This document shows positions 42,929 through 50,667 of a stretch of DNA of 64,000 nt, one piece after another. Under the pieces are notes generated by a model, which ran no database searches, was not told the origin of the DNA, and saw only the letters and a program-made list of their open reading frames with translations. Every line of letters starts with the position of its first letter. Within the stretch, counting starts at the first letter, position 1. A program made the translations under genes and the position numbers. Source of the stretch: Prosthecobacter debontii (GTDB lineage Bacteria; Verrucomicrobiota; Verrucomicrobiia; Chthoniobacterales; Chthoniobacteraceae); the NCBI GenBank assembly GCA_945861385.1, contig CAMAUI010000002.1, forward strand, positions 1-64,000. Reading direction: 5' to 3'.

Positions 42929-44446
42929 ATGCCCGACAATCTGGGAACAATAATTTGGACGCTCTGCTACACAGCCGTATTGCTCGGCCTGTCGTTGTAC
43001 GGTCTCCACCGCTACATCATCGTTTACTTGTATTTGAAGAACAAGAAACGCGCACCCGAGCCCATGGGGAGATTCGACTCGCTGCCGCGAGTCACCGTCC
43101 AGCTCCCCATTTTCAACGAGCTTTACGTGGTCGAGCGCCTGCTCGATTCCGTGAGCAAACTCGACTACCCACCCGAACTGCTGGACGTGCAGGTGCTCGA
43201 TGATTCGACCGACGAAACTTATGAACTGACCGCGAAAAAGGTCACGGAACTCCGGGCGGCGGGCCTCGATATCACCCACATCCACCGCAGAGACCGCACC
43301 GGCTACAAGGCAGGCGCCCTCCAAAATGGACTCGAAACTGCAAAAGGCGAATTCATCCTCATCCTTGACGCCGACTTCGTGCCCACGCCAGACGTGCTTC
43401 GCAAGACGGTGCATTTCTTCACCGATGAAAAGATCGGAATGATCCAGACCCGCTGGGGCCACCTGAACCGCACCTACTCGCTCCTGACACGCGTGCAAGC
43501 CATGTTCCTCGACGGGCATCTGCTCCTTGAGCAAACCGGCAGGAACCGCTCGGGACGCTTCATCAATTTCAATGGCACCGCCGGAGTGTGGCGAAAGAGC
43601 TGCATCACTGCGGCTGGCGGATGGCAGCACGATACACTGACCGAAGATCTGGACCTGAGCTACCGCGCCCAGCTCAAAGGGTGGAATTTCGTTTTCCTCC
43701 CCAACCTCGTCACCCCCGCCGAGCTACCCGTGGACATGAATGGCTTCAAGAGCCAGCAGTACCGCTGGACCAAGGGCAGCATCCAGACCTGCCGCAAACT
43801 GCTTCCCGCCGTGTGGCGCGCCGAGCTTCCGCTGAAGGTGAAACTCGAAGCCACCGTGCATCTCACTTCAAACTACGCATTCCTGCTCCTCGCATGCATC
43901 TGCATCCTGATGCACCCGAGCACCGGCGGCATCACAGCCGACAGCCAGTATGCGTGGCTGCGGATGATCCTGCTCGACATCCCGATCTTCATCACCGGCT
44001 CGCTTCCCGCCGTCGTGTTCTACATCGTTTCCCAACGCGAACTCTACCCGCGCTCGTGGTGGCGTGAAGTACTCTATCTGCCCGCCCTGCTCGGCCTCAC
44101 CATCGGCCTCGCCATCAACAACGCATGGGCCGTCCTCCAAGGCATGAGCGGCGCCACCGGCGAATTCACCAGAACACCCAAGTACGGGATCAAAACGAAG
44201 ACCCAGAGCTGGAAGAAGACGAAATATTCCGTGGCAAAAAACATCCTCCCATTCATCGAGGTCGCCTTTGCCGCCTACTTCATCTATTTCCTCGCAAACG
44301 AGGTCATCGTTCAAAACTGGTTCGCAGTGCCATTCCTCTTCCTCTTTGCCAGCGGCTTCACCTACGTCGCCCTCTGCTCATTTGCCCAGTGGTTCCCGCA
44401 GCTTCGCGCACCGTGGCGCGACACCGGGAACGCACTCTCCGCATAA
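42929..44446 (+). CDS. Processive GT2 glycosyltransferase (cellulose-synthase-like)
   Basis: 505-residue membrane glycosyltransferase. Start ATG 42929 (MPDNLGTIIWTLCYTAVLLG) gives an N-terminal membrane segment; the longer track start lies in the repeat element. The catalytic domain has PIFNELYVVERLLDSVSKLD, LDDSTDETYELT (about 91), ILDADFVPTP (about 147), TEDLDLSYRA (about 237) and QQYRWTKG (about 276), i.e. the D, DxD, TED and QxxRW set of processive beta-glycan synthases. Several membrane segments follow (NYAFLLLACICILMHP and others). It resembles the CslA-like group, and the product is probably an extracellular beta-glucan or mannan. No partner subunits are adjacent. Confidence 0.9.
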   Translation: MPDNLGTIIWTLCYTAVLLGLSLYGLHRYIIVYLYLKNKKRAPEPMGRFDSLPRVTVQLPIFNELYVVERLLDSVSKLDYPPELLDVQVLDDSTDETYELTAKKVTELRAAGLDITHIHRRDRTGYKAGALQNGLETAKGEFILILDADFVPTPDVLRKTVHFFTDEKIGMIQTRWGHLNRTYSLLTRVQAMFLDGHLLLEQTGRNRSGRFINFNGTAGVWRKSCITAAGGWQHDTLTEDLDLSYRAQLKGWNFVFLPNLVTPAELPVDMNGFKSQQYRWTKGSIQTCRKLLPAVWRAELPLKVKLEATVHLTSNYAFLLLACICILMHPSTGGITADSQYAWLRMILLDIPIFITGSLPAVVFYIVSQRELYPRSWWREVLYLPALLGLTIGLAINNAWAVLQGMSGATGEFTRTPKYGIKTKTQSWKKTKYSVAKNILPFIEVAFAAYFIYFLANEVIVQNWFAVPFLFLFASGFTYVALCSFAQWFPQLRAPWRDTGNALSA

Positions 44447-44503
44447 AATCCGTGGTTTCATGACCAGCCTGCCCACTCCACACAGCACAGCGAACGCGGC
44501 TTG

Positions 44504-45298
44504 ATGGCGACACTCCAATCCTTCCTCCGCCTCATCGGCTTCATCATCCCCGCCGCCGCTTCCGCCGCCGCAATCGTCGTCAGCATCCCCGAACAAAGGC
44601 TCTACGTGTTTGACGACTCCGGGGAGAAAACCGCCAGCTACCCCGTTTCCACCTCGGCCTACGGCCTCGGCGACACCCGCGGCACCTACAGCACGCCGCT
44701 GGGGAAATTGGAGGTGGCTGGCAAAATCGGTGACGGCGCCCCGATCGGTGCCGTTTTCAAATCGGGCCATCGCACCGGCGAAATCTGCAAGATCAACTCC
44801 CCCGGCCGCGACCCCATCATCACCCGCATCCTCCACCTGCGAGGCCTCGAGAGCCAGAATGCCAGCGCCTACACCCGCTGCATCTACATCCACGGCACCC
44901 CGGACGAGCGCCGCATAGGAAAGCCCGTCAGTTACGGCTGCGTCCGCATGCGCTCCAGCGACCTCGTCCAGCTCTTCGACATGACAAGCGTCGGCACCAG
45001 CGTCGAAATCGTGAACGCCAGGGTCGGTAAACTCTTCGCGAAAACGACGTGGAACGTCCCCCTCCCGGCCGTTGCATCCGCTCCACCTGCGGAAAAACAG
45101 ACCGCTTCATCCGAAAAATCAACAACCCTCACCAGGACCGAACCGCCGAGAATGGCCCTCGCATCAAAACTGCACCCCGCCCCACGGCCCCTTCAAATCT
45201 CCCCGGAAACCAGGACGCCGGCCGGCGCGATGACCATCTTCGAGATGCCCGGCATGAGCTTCAAGTTCGGCCCGGCATCGCGCGACGACTCCCGATAG
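44504..45298 (+). CDS. L,D-transpeptidase (YkuD domain)
   Basis: 264-residue periplasmic enzyme predicted to cross-link peptidoglycan or attach proteins to it. ATG 44504 is preferred to the adjacent TTG 44501. The signal peptide contains LIGFIIPAAASAAA. The YkuD domain begins IVVSIPEQRLYVFDD and has the catalytic block YIHGTPDERRIGKPVSYGCV, with the nucleophile Cys near 145. About 100 C-terminal residues are a low-complexity Pro/Ser/Thr-rich tail. It starts 57 bases after the glycosyltransferase. Confidence 0.9.
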   Translation: MATLQSFLRLIGFIIPAAASAAAIVVSIPEQRLYVFDDSGEKTASYPVSTSAYGLGDTRGTYSTPLGKLEVAGKIGDGAPIGAVFKSGHRTGEICKINSPGRDPIITRILHLRGLESQNASAYTRCIYIHGTPDERRIGKPVSYGCVRMRSSDLVQLFDMTSVGTSVEIVNARVGKLFAKTTWNVPLPAVASAPPAEKQTASSEKSTTLTRTEPPRMALASKLHPAPRPLQISPETRTPAGAMTIFEMPGMSFKFGPASRDDSR

Positions 45299-45304
45299 CC
45301 AGCC

Positions 45305-45319
45305 AGGGCCACCGGCCCT
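45305..45319. terminator. Small hairpin between convergent genes
   Basis: agggcc and ggccct form a perfect 6-bp stem with a 3-base loop between the L,D-transpeptidase and HNH gene stops. There is no T-tract, so termination is only a possibility. Confidence 0.35.
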
Positions 45320-45334
45320 CAAGTCGCTGCCAGG

Positions 45335-45937
45335 CTATTCGCCCAGCTCGACGTTCCAGTAGGCGAAATCCACGAAATGCTTCCAGCTCTCGTGGGCCTC
45401 GGCGCCGAAAGTGAGATGCGCGAACGGGCGCCATTTCGGGCGCTCGGGCTTGCGGATGAGCTTCATCCGGGCCTCATCCGGGGTGCGGTTGCCCTTGCGC
45501 GTGTTGCAGCGGATGCACGAGCACACGATGTTTTCCCAAGTCATCGCGCCGCCGCGATCCCGGGGAAAGACATGGTCGAGGTTGAGATCCTTCCGGTCGA
45601 AGTGTCCGCCGCAGTACTGGCACACGCATTTGTCGCGCTCGAAAATGTTGTGCCGCGTGAACTTCACCTCCTGCCTCGGCATCCGCTCGAAGAACATGAG
45701 GACGATGACGCGCGGAATCCGGATCCGCCAGCGGGAGGTATGCACCATCTGCGGATCAGGCTGCCGCTCGCTGATGTCACGCCACGAATCGAAATCATGC
45801 GTGGAAAAGCTCCCGTCATCCGTGTGGACCACCTGCGCGTGGCCCTGGCAGAGAAGCGAAAACGCCCGGCGGGCTGTGCAGACGTGGATCGCCTGCCACA
45901 GCCGGTTCAGGACAAGGACTGGTCGGTTAAGAAGCAT
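45335..45937 (-). CDS. HNH endonuclease family protein
   Basis: 200-residue protein started at ATG 45937 (MLLNRPVLVLNRLWQAIHVC); the longer track start runs into hpnH. The C-terminal zinc-type HNH domain has paired cysteines (CVCQYCGGHF, about 109-118, and CSCIRCNTRKGN) around the catalytic DLNLDHVFPRDRGGAMTWEN. Stand-alone proteins of this exact layout are widespread housekeeping-type HNH proteins of uncertain function, and some have restriction- or repair-like roles. It is divergent from hpnH, with 127 bases between. Confidence 0.88.
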   Translation of the reverse strand: MLLNRPVLVLNRLWQAIHVCTARRAFSLLCQGHAQVVHTDDGSFSTHDFDSWRDISERQPDPQMVHTSRWRIRIPRVIVLMFFERMPRQEVKFTRHNIFERDKCVCQYCGGHFDRKDLNLDHVFPRDRGGAMTWENIVCSCIRCNTRKGNRTPDEARMKLIRKPERPKWRPFAHLTFGAEAHESWKHFVDFAYWNVELGE

Positions 45938-46064
45938 GATCCGCCGGTTTGAGCGCGCGGAACCTAGCAGCGGTGCCGCCGCACTGTCAACCGGGACGCT
46001 CGCGTTCATGGCGTTGCCAGACCGCGCTTGCCGAAGCACATCCACGCCCCTATCACCGCCGCAC

Positions 46065-47303
46065 ATGCGTTTCCCACTCGCGCTCACCGCCAAGATCGCC
46101 ACCCACATCATCCGCAAAAAACTCAGCGGCGTGCGCAAATTCGCCACCGTCCTCCAGCTCGAACCCCTCCACACCTGCAACCTCACCTGCACCGGCTGCG
46201 GCCGCATCCGCGAGTATTCCACGAGCATCAAGGATGTGATGCCACTCGAAGACTGCCTCGCTGCCGCCACGGAATGCAACGCGCCGATGGTCTCCATCTG
46301 CGGCGGCGAGCCGCTCATTTATCCGCAGATCGAAGCACTCGTCTCCGGCCTCAAGGCGCAGAAACGCATCGTCTATATCTGCACCAACGGCACCCGCATG
46401 CGGGCGAAAATGCGCGACCATCTCGCCGCGGAGCGCGCACGCAGGCCCGGCTGGGTGGAAATGCGGCTGGCTCAATTGCTGGAGGAAAAACTGATCACGC
46501 AGGAGCAGGCGGACAGTCTCCGCCATTCGTCACCCGTCGCCCGTCCCGTCCAACCGATCTCCCCTTCCCCGCTCCTGTTCTGGAACGTGCATCTCGACGG
46601 GCTCCAAGCCACGCACGATCTCATCGTCGAAAAGCCCGGCGTCTTCGCCGAGTGCATCGCCGCCATCCGCATGGCCAAAATCCTCGGCTACCAGGTCGCC
46701 ACCAACACCACCGTCTATCGCGAGACCGATCCCGCCGAGATCGAGGAGCTTTTTCATTTCCTCGCCACACTCGGCGTGGACGGGCACACGATCTCCCCCG
46801 GCTACGACTACGACGCCGCGAAGCGCGACATGGCTGCGCGCCTCGGGCGTGATCCGGCGGAGTTTTTCCTCACCCGCGAAGCCACTCGCGAGAAATTCGC
46901 CCGCGCCATCGAGTGGGGGAAAATGTTCCCGATCTTCGGCACCCCAGGCTACCTTGAATTCCTCGCCGGCCGCCGCGAACTCCCGTGCAGCGCCTGGGCC
47001 ATCCCCACCCGCAACGTCCGCGGCTGGAAAGGCCCGTGCTACCTCATGACCGACGGCCATTACCCGACCTACGCCGCGCTCCTGGAAAGGACCGACTGGT
47101 CGAAGCTCGGTCACGGCAGCGATAGCCGCTGCGAAAACTGCATGGTGCATTGCGGCTACGAGCCCAGCGCCGCCCTCGGCCTTTCCCCGGAACCCGGCGA
47201 TCTTTGGAAGACGCTGAAATTCACGTTTGGCCCAAAGCCGAAGCCCGGACGATCGCTACCCCCGCCGCGAAAACACCCGGAACCGGCTGCTGTGGCAGGT
47301 TGA
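46065..47303 (+). CDS. hpnH: HpnH-like radical SAM adenosyl-hopene transferase
   Basis: 412-residue radical SAM enzyme resembling HpnH, which joins adenosine to diploptene in bacteriohopanepolyol synthesis. Start ATG 46065 (MRFPLALTAKIATHIIRKKL). The 4Fe-4S site is CNLTCTGCGRI at about 37-44, and SICGGEPLIYPQI is the SAM-binding GGE motif. C-terminal family cysteines are in CSAWAIPTRNVRGWKGPCYL and SRCENCMVHCGYEPSAA. An insertion of about 45 residues after TNGTRMRAKMRDH (RARRPGWVEMRLAQLLEEKL) is not expected from other HpnH. No squalene-hopene cyclase is nearby in this window. Confidence 0.87.
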   Translation: MRFPLALTAKIATHIIRKKLSGVRKFATVLQLEPLHTCNLTCTGCGRIREYSTSIKDVMPLEDCLAAATECNAPMVSICGGEPLIYPQIEALVSGLKAQKRIVYICTNGTRMRAKMRDHLAAERARRPGWVEMRLAQLLEEKLITQEQADSLRHSSPVARPVQPISPSPLLFWNVHLDGLQATHDLIVEKPGVFAECIAAIRMAKILGYQVATNTTVYRETDPAEIEELFHFLATLGVDGHTISPGYDYDAAKRDMAARLGRDPAEFFLTREATREKFARAIEWGKMFPIFGTPGYLEFLAGRRELPCSAWAIPTRNVRGWKGPCYLMTDGHYPTYAALLERTDWSKLGHGSDSRCENCMVHCGYEPSAALGLSPEPGDLWKTLKFTFGPKPKPGRSLPPPRKHPEPAAVAG

Positions 47304-47437
47304 TAATCCCCGCAACACCTCCCGGTTTTCGCTCCAAATCCCGCCCCTGATTTCCCCGTGAAATCCCGTTGCCAAGCGCCGGGACGCCGCTACTGTCGCG
47401 CCCCTTTTCCCGGATGCTAAACCGACCGCCAATCGAA

Positions 47438-48373
47438 ATGAAAATCTTCAGCGGCTCAGCTCATCGCGAGCTGGCCCGCAGGATCGCCGACTACTGCCGC
47501 CTGCCGCTCGGCGACGCGACCGTGGACTCGTTCCCCGATGGCGAGACGATGGTGAAGATCAATGAAAACATCCGCGGACGCGATGTCTTCCTCGTGCAGC
47601 CCACCTGCCCCCCGACAAACCAAAACCTGATGGAACTCCTCATCATGGTGGACGCCGCGCGCCGCGCCAGCGCATCGCGCATCACGGCGGTGATCCCGTT
47701 TTTCGGCTACGCCCGGCAGGACCGGAAAGACCAGCCGCGCGTGCCCATCACCGCAAAACTCGTCGCAAATCTCCTCACAGCCGCCGGCGTGGATCGCGTG
47801 CTCACCATGGATCTGCACGCGCAGCAGGTGGCCGGGTTTTTCGACATCCCGGTGGATCACCTTTTCGCCGCCCCGGTCATCATCAAGTACCTCCAGTCGA
47901 AAAATCTCAACAACCCCGTCGTCGTATCGCCGGACGTTGGCGGTCTGAAAATGGCGAGCGCGTACTCGCAGGCGCTGGGAGCGGGCCTCGCCATCGTCGC
48001 GAAAAAGCGCACGAGCCCGACGGAAGTCGAGGCGACCAGCATCATCGGTGAAGTGGAAGGCCGGACGGTCATCCTCGTGGACGACCTCACCGAGACCGCG
48101 GGCACACTGACTGCGGCTGCAAGGATCCTCAAGGAGCACGGCGCCACCGAGATCATGGCCTGCGTGTCCCATGCCGTCCTCAGCGACATCGGCGTGCAGC
48201 GGCTGCAGAACTCCGAGATCACCGAACTGGTCTGCTCGAACAGCGTGCCGGTGCGCGAAAGCGTGGACTTCCGAATCACGCCACTCTGCGTCGCCCCGCT
48301 CCTCGGTGAAGCCATCAAGCGCGTCGCGCTCGAGGAATCCGTCTCATCCCTTTTCGAAATCCCCGGAACCTAA
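47438..48373 (+). CDS. prs: Ribose-phosphate pyrophosphokinase
   Basis: 311-residue enzyme making PRPP from ribose 5-phosphate and ATP. ATG 47438 (MKIFSGSAHRELARRIADYC) gives the normal length; an in-frame ATG at 47414 would add eight residues. Key blocks are FPDGETMVKINENIRGRDVF, FGYARQDRKDQPRVPITAKL, TMDLHAQQVAGFFDIPVDHL and the PRPP loop VILVDDLTETAGTLTAAA. It heads the prs-rplY-pth-rpsF-ssb cluster. Confidence 0.95.
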   Translation: MKIFSGSAHRELARRIADYCRLPLGDATVDSFPDGETMVKINENIRGRDVFLVQPTCPPTNQNLMELLIMVDAARRASASRITAVIPFFGYARQDRKDQPRVPITAKLVANLLTAAGVDRVLTMDLHAQQVAGFFDIPVDHLFAAPVIIKYLQSKNLNNPVVVSPDVGGLKMASAYSQALGAGLAIVAKKRTSPTEVEATSIIGEVEGRTVILVDDLTETAGTLTAAARILKEHGATEIMACVSHAVLSDIGVQRLQNSEITELVCSNSVPVRESVDFRITPLCVAPLLGEAIKRVALEESVSSLFEIPGT

Positions 48374-48413
48374 CCACACAACAAAAACCAACAAAAGCAG
48401 TAGCTCAAAAGCA

Positions 48414-49100
48414 ATGGCCAAAACACTGAACCTAAAAGCAGAACCTCGCGGCGGAATCGGCACCGTCGCATCGAAGGCAATCCGTAAAGCCGGCAAAGTC
48501 CCCGCGATCATCTACGGGCGTCACCAGGAACCGCAGGCGCTCCAGCTCGATGCGCACGCGCTCCAACTCGCGCTCCGGAAATCCACCGGCGAGCACGTCC
48601 TCGTCAACCTCGAGATCGAAGGCGGCAGGAGCACGCTCGCGCTCGTCCAGGATGTGCAGCACGACCCGGTGAAGCGCCACATCGTCCACCTCGATTTCCA
48701 CGCGCTGAAGGAGGACGAGAAAATGCACACGACGGTGCCCGTACTCGGTTTCGGCGAGCCTGCTGGAGTCAAATCCGCCGGTGGCCTTCTCGAACAAATC
48801 ATCCGTGCGCTCGACGTGGAGTGCCTTCCCAAGGATCTCCCGGACTCCATCACCGTGGACGTCGCCGCGCTGAACATCGGCGACTCGATCCACGTCAATC
48901 AGATCTCCCTCCCCGAGGGCGTGATCACGAGGAACTCACCCGAGGCCATCGTTTTCCACTGCGTCGCCCCGACCGTCGAGGCCGAGCCCGAGCCAGCGGC
49001 GGAAGGCGCCCCGACCGAGCCGGAAGTCCTCAAGGAAAAGAAACCCGAAGGCGAAGCCCCCGCCGCCGAAGGCAAGGATTCGAAGGACTCGAAGAAATAA
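48414..49100 (+). CDS. rplY: Ribosomal protein bL25, long (Ctc) form
   Basis: 228-residue 5S rRNA-binding protein of the large subunit. ATG 48414 (MAKTLNLKAEPRGGIGTVAS) is the real start; the track frame begins inside prs. The L25 core (KAGKVPAIIYGRHQEPQAL) is followed by the Ctc beta domain (DFHALKEDEKMHTTVPVLGF, LPEGVITRNSPEAIVF) and a 35-residue acidic/Lys tail. It lies between prs and pth, the usual arrangement. Confidence 0.95.
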   Translation: MAKTLNLKAEPRGGIGTVASKAIRKAGKVPAIIYGRHQEPQALQLDAHALQLALRKSTGEHVLVNLEIEGGRSTLALVQDVQHDPVKRHIVHLDFHALKEDEKMHTTVPVLGFGEPAGVKSAGGLLEQIIRALDVECLPKDLPDSITVDVAALNIGDSIHVNQISLPEGVITRNSPEAIVFHCVAPTVEAEPEPAAEGAPTEPEVLKEKKPEGEAPAAEGKDSKDSKK

Positions 49101-49115
49101 CAACCTCCCGGATGA

Positions 49116-49688
49116 ATGGCTCCATTCCGTCTCATCGTTGGCCTGGGCAATCCCGGTCGCGAGTACGCGGAAACGCGCCACAACGCCGGCTTCATGGTCC
49201 TGGACCGTGTGGCCGCCGGCGCGGGAGCCACCTTCCGGATGCAGAAGAAGTGGCAGGCGGAGGTCGCCTCGACGGGTGATCTCATTTTCTGCAAACCGCA
49301 AACATTCATGAACCTCAGCGGCGGCAGCGTCAGCGCCATCGGGCACTTTTACAAAATCGAGCCCTCACAGGTGCTCGTGGTGCTCGATGAGATGGCACTG
49401 CCGCTCGGCCGCCTGCGCATCCGTGAAAGCGGCAGCGCCGGCGGACACAACGGCCTCCAAAGCGTGCTCGATCACCTCGGCACGCGCGACGTCCCGCGGC
49501 TCCGCATCGGCATCGGTGCGGCGCAGCCTGGGGATGCGACCGGCCATGTCCTCGGACGTTTTGCCTTGGCGGAACGCCCCACGCTGGATGACGCTGTCGC
49601 CCGCGCTGCGGAAGCCATCGAGTTTGCGCAAAGCACCGGCCTCGCCGCCGCAATGAACCGATACAACAAAAACCAGACCACCAACTAA
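49116..49688 (+). CDS. pth: Peptidyl-tRNA hydrolase
   Basis: 190-residue enzyme that frees peptides from prematurely released tRNA. The active-site His lies in GLGNPGREYAETRHNAGFMV (His near 21), and FCKPQTFMNLSGGSV, VVLDEMALPLGRLRIRESGS and AGGHNGLQSVLDHLGTRDVP are complete. It starts 15 bases after rplY and ends two bases before rpsF. Confidence 0.95.
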   Translation: MAPFRLIVGLGNPGREYAETRHNAGFMVLDRVAAGAGATFRMQKKWQAEVASTGDLIFCKPQTFMNLSGGSVSAIGHFYKIEPSQVLVVLDEMALPLGRLRIRESGSAGGHNGLQSVLDHLGTRDVPRLRIGIGAAQPGDATGHVLGRFALAERPTLDDAVARAAEAIEFAQSTGLAAAMNRYNKNQTTN

Positions 49689-49690
49689 AA

Positions 49691-50035
49691 ATGAGCAAAC
49701 ACCGTTACGAAGGACTCCTCGTCCTCAACATCAAGGGCAGGGAAGATGGAGCCCAGAAAATCATAGACCGCATCGAGAAGGATATCGCCGCCGAAGGCTG
49801 CACTCTGGAGAGCGTCCAGAAAATGGACACCCGCCACTTCAGCTACGTCGCCGGAAAACTCGACAGCGGCTTTTACGTGACCATCGCCTTCGCCGCCGAA
49901 CCCGCCGCACTCGACCGGCTCAAGGCAAAATTCAAAATGGACGACGACATCTACCGTCACCAATACGCCCGCCTCTCGGACAAGCCGCAAGCGCCGAAGC
50001 CCCCGAGGATCCCGAGGCCCGCAAGAGCGGCCTAG
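49691..50035 (+). CDS. rpsF: Ribosomal protein bS6
   Basis: 114-residue 30S protein with the bS6 fold (HRYEGLLVLNIKGREDGAQK, FSYVAGKLDSGFYVTIAF, KFKMDDDIYRHQYARL) and a Pro/Arg-rich tail. It starts two bases after pth and lies 21 bases before ssb, the usual order. No rpsR or rplI follows in this window. Confidence 0.93.
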   Translation: MSKHRYEGLLVLNIKGREDGAQKIIDRIEKDIAAEGCTLESVQKMDTRHFSYVAGKLDSGFYVTIAFAAEPAALDRLKAKFKMDDDIYRHQYARLSDKPQAPKPPRIPRPARAA

Positions 50036-50056
50036 ATGCAATAACCGACCATCGCC

Positions 50057-50533
50057 ATGCCAAATCTCAACAAGGTCATGCTCATGGGGAACCTCACGAG
50101 GGATCCCGAGATCAAGTACACGCCCAAGGGCACCGCGATCGCCAATTTCGGCATCGCCGTGAACCGCACCTACACGCCCGAGGGCGGAGAGAAGCGCGAG
50201 GAAGTCACATTCATTGACCTCGAAGCGTTTGGTCGCACCGCCGAGATCATCGGCGAGTATTTCAAAAAGGGCCGCCCGATTTTCATCGAAGGCCGGCTCA
50301 AGCTCGATCAGTGGGACGACAAGACGACCGGGAAAAAGATGAGCAAGCTGCGGGTTGTCGTGGACAGCTTCGAGTTCCTCGGCTCCCGCGAAGGCGGCGG
50401 GGCTGCCAGCGGAACCACGGCGGAATACGCTGATGCCCAGGCCGCCCCCCCGGCCCGACGCGCACCCGCACAGGCCCCGCGCCCTCCCGCCGATCCGGAT
50501 CTCGACGCGCAACCGGACGACATTCCCTTTTAG
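50057..50533 (+). CDS. ssb: Single-stranded DNA-binding protein
   Basis: 158-residue OB-fold protein that coats single-stranded DNA in replication and repair. The N-terminus NKVMLMGNLTRDPEIKYTPK, FGRTAEIIGEYFKKGRPIFI and IEGRLKLDQWDDKTTGKK are typical, followed by a flexible Ala/Pro linker and the acidic DDIPF tip that recruits partner proteins. It is last in the ribosomal/ssb operon, followed by a terminator. Confidence 0.95.
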   Translation: MPNLNKVMLMGNLTRDPEIKYTPKGTAIANFGIAVNRTYTPEGGEKREEVTFIDLEAFGRTAEIIGEYFKKGRPIFIEGRLKLDQWDDKTTGKKMSKLRVVVDSFEFLGSREGGGAASGTTAEYADAQAAPPARRAPAQAPRPPADPDLDAQPDDIPF

Positions 50534-50565
50534 CCAGCACAGGGCGGAACTCCTCCCATGCTAAG

Positions 50566-50596
50566 CCGCGCCGGGTTTCAAAGCCCGCGCGGTTTT
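50566..50596 (+). terminator. Rho-independent terminator after ssb
   Basis: ccgcgc (50566-50571) pairs with gcgcgg (50587-50592), extended by ggg/ccc past a one-base bulge, then tttt. It closes the rplY-pth-rpsF-ssb operon. Confidence 0.75.
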
Positions 50597-50667
50597 CCGC
50601 CAAATTCAAGGAATTCTATCAAAGACAATCCCCCCGAATCTGCCTATCATGCGCGCACCATACGCTC

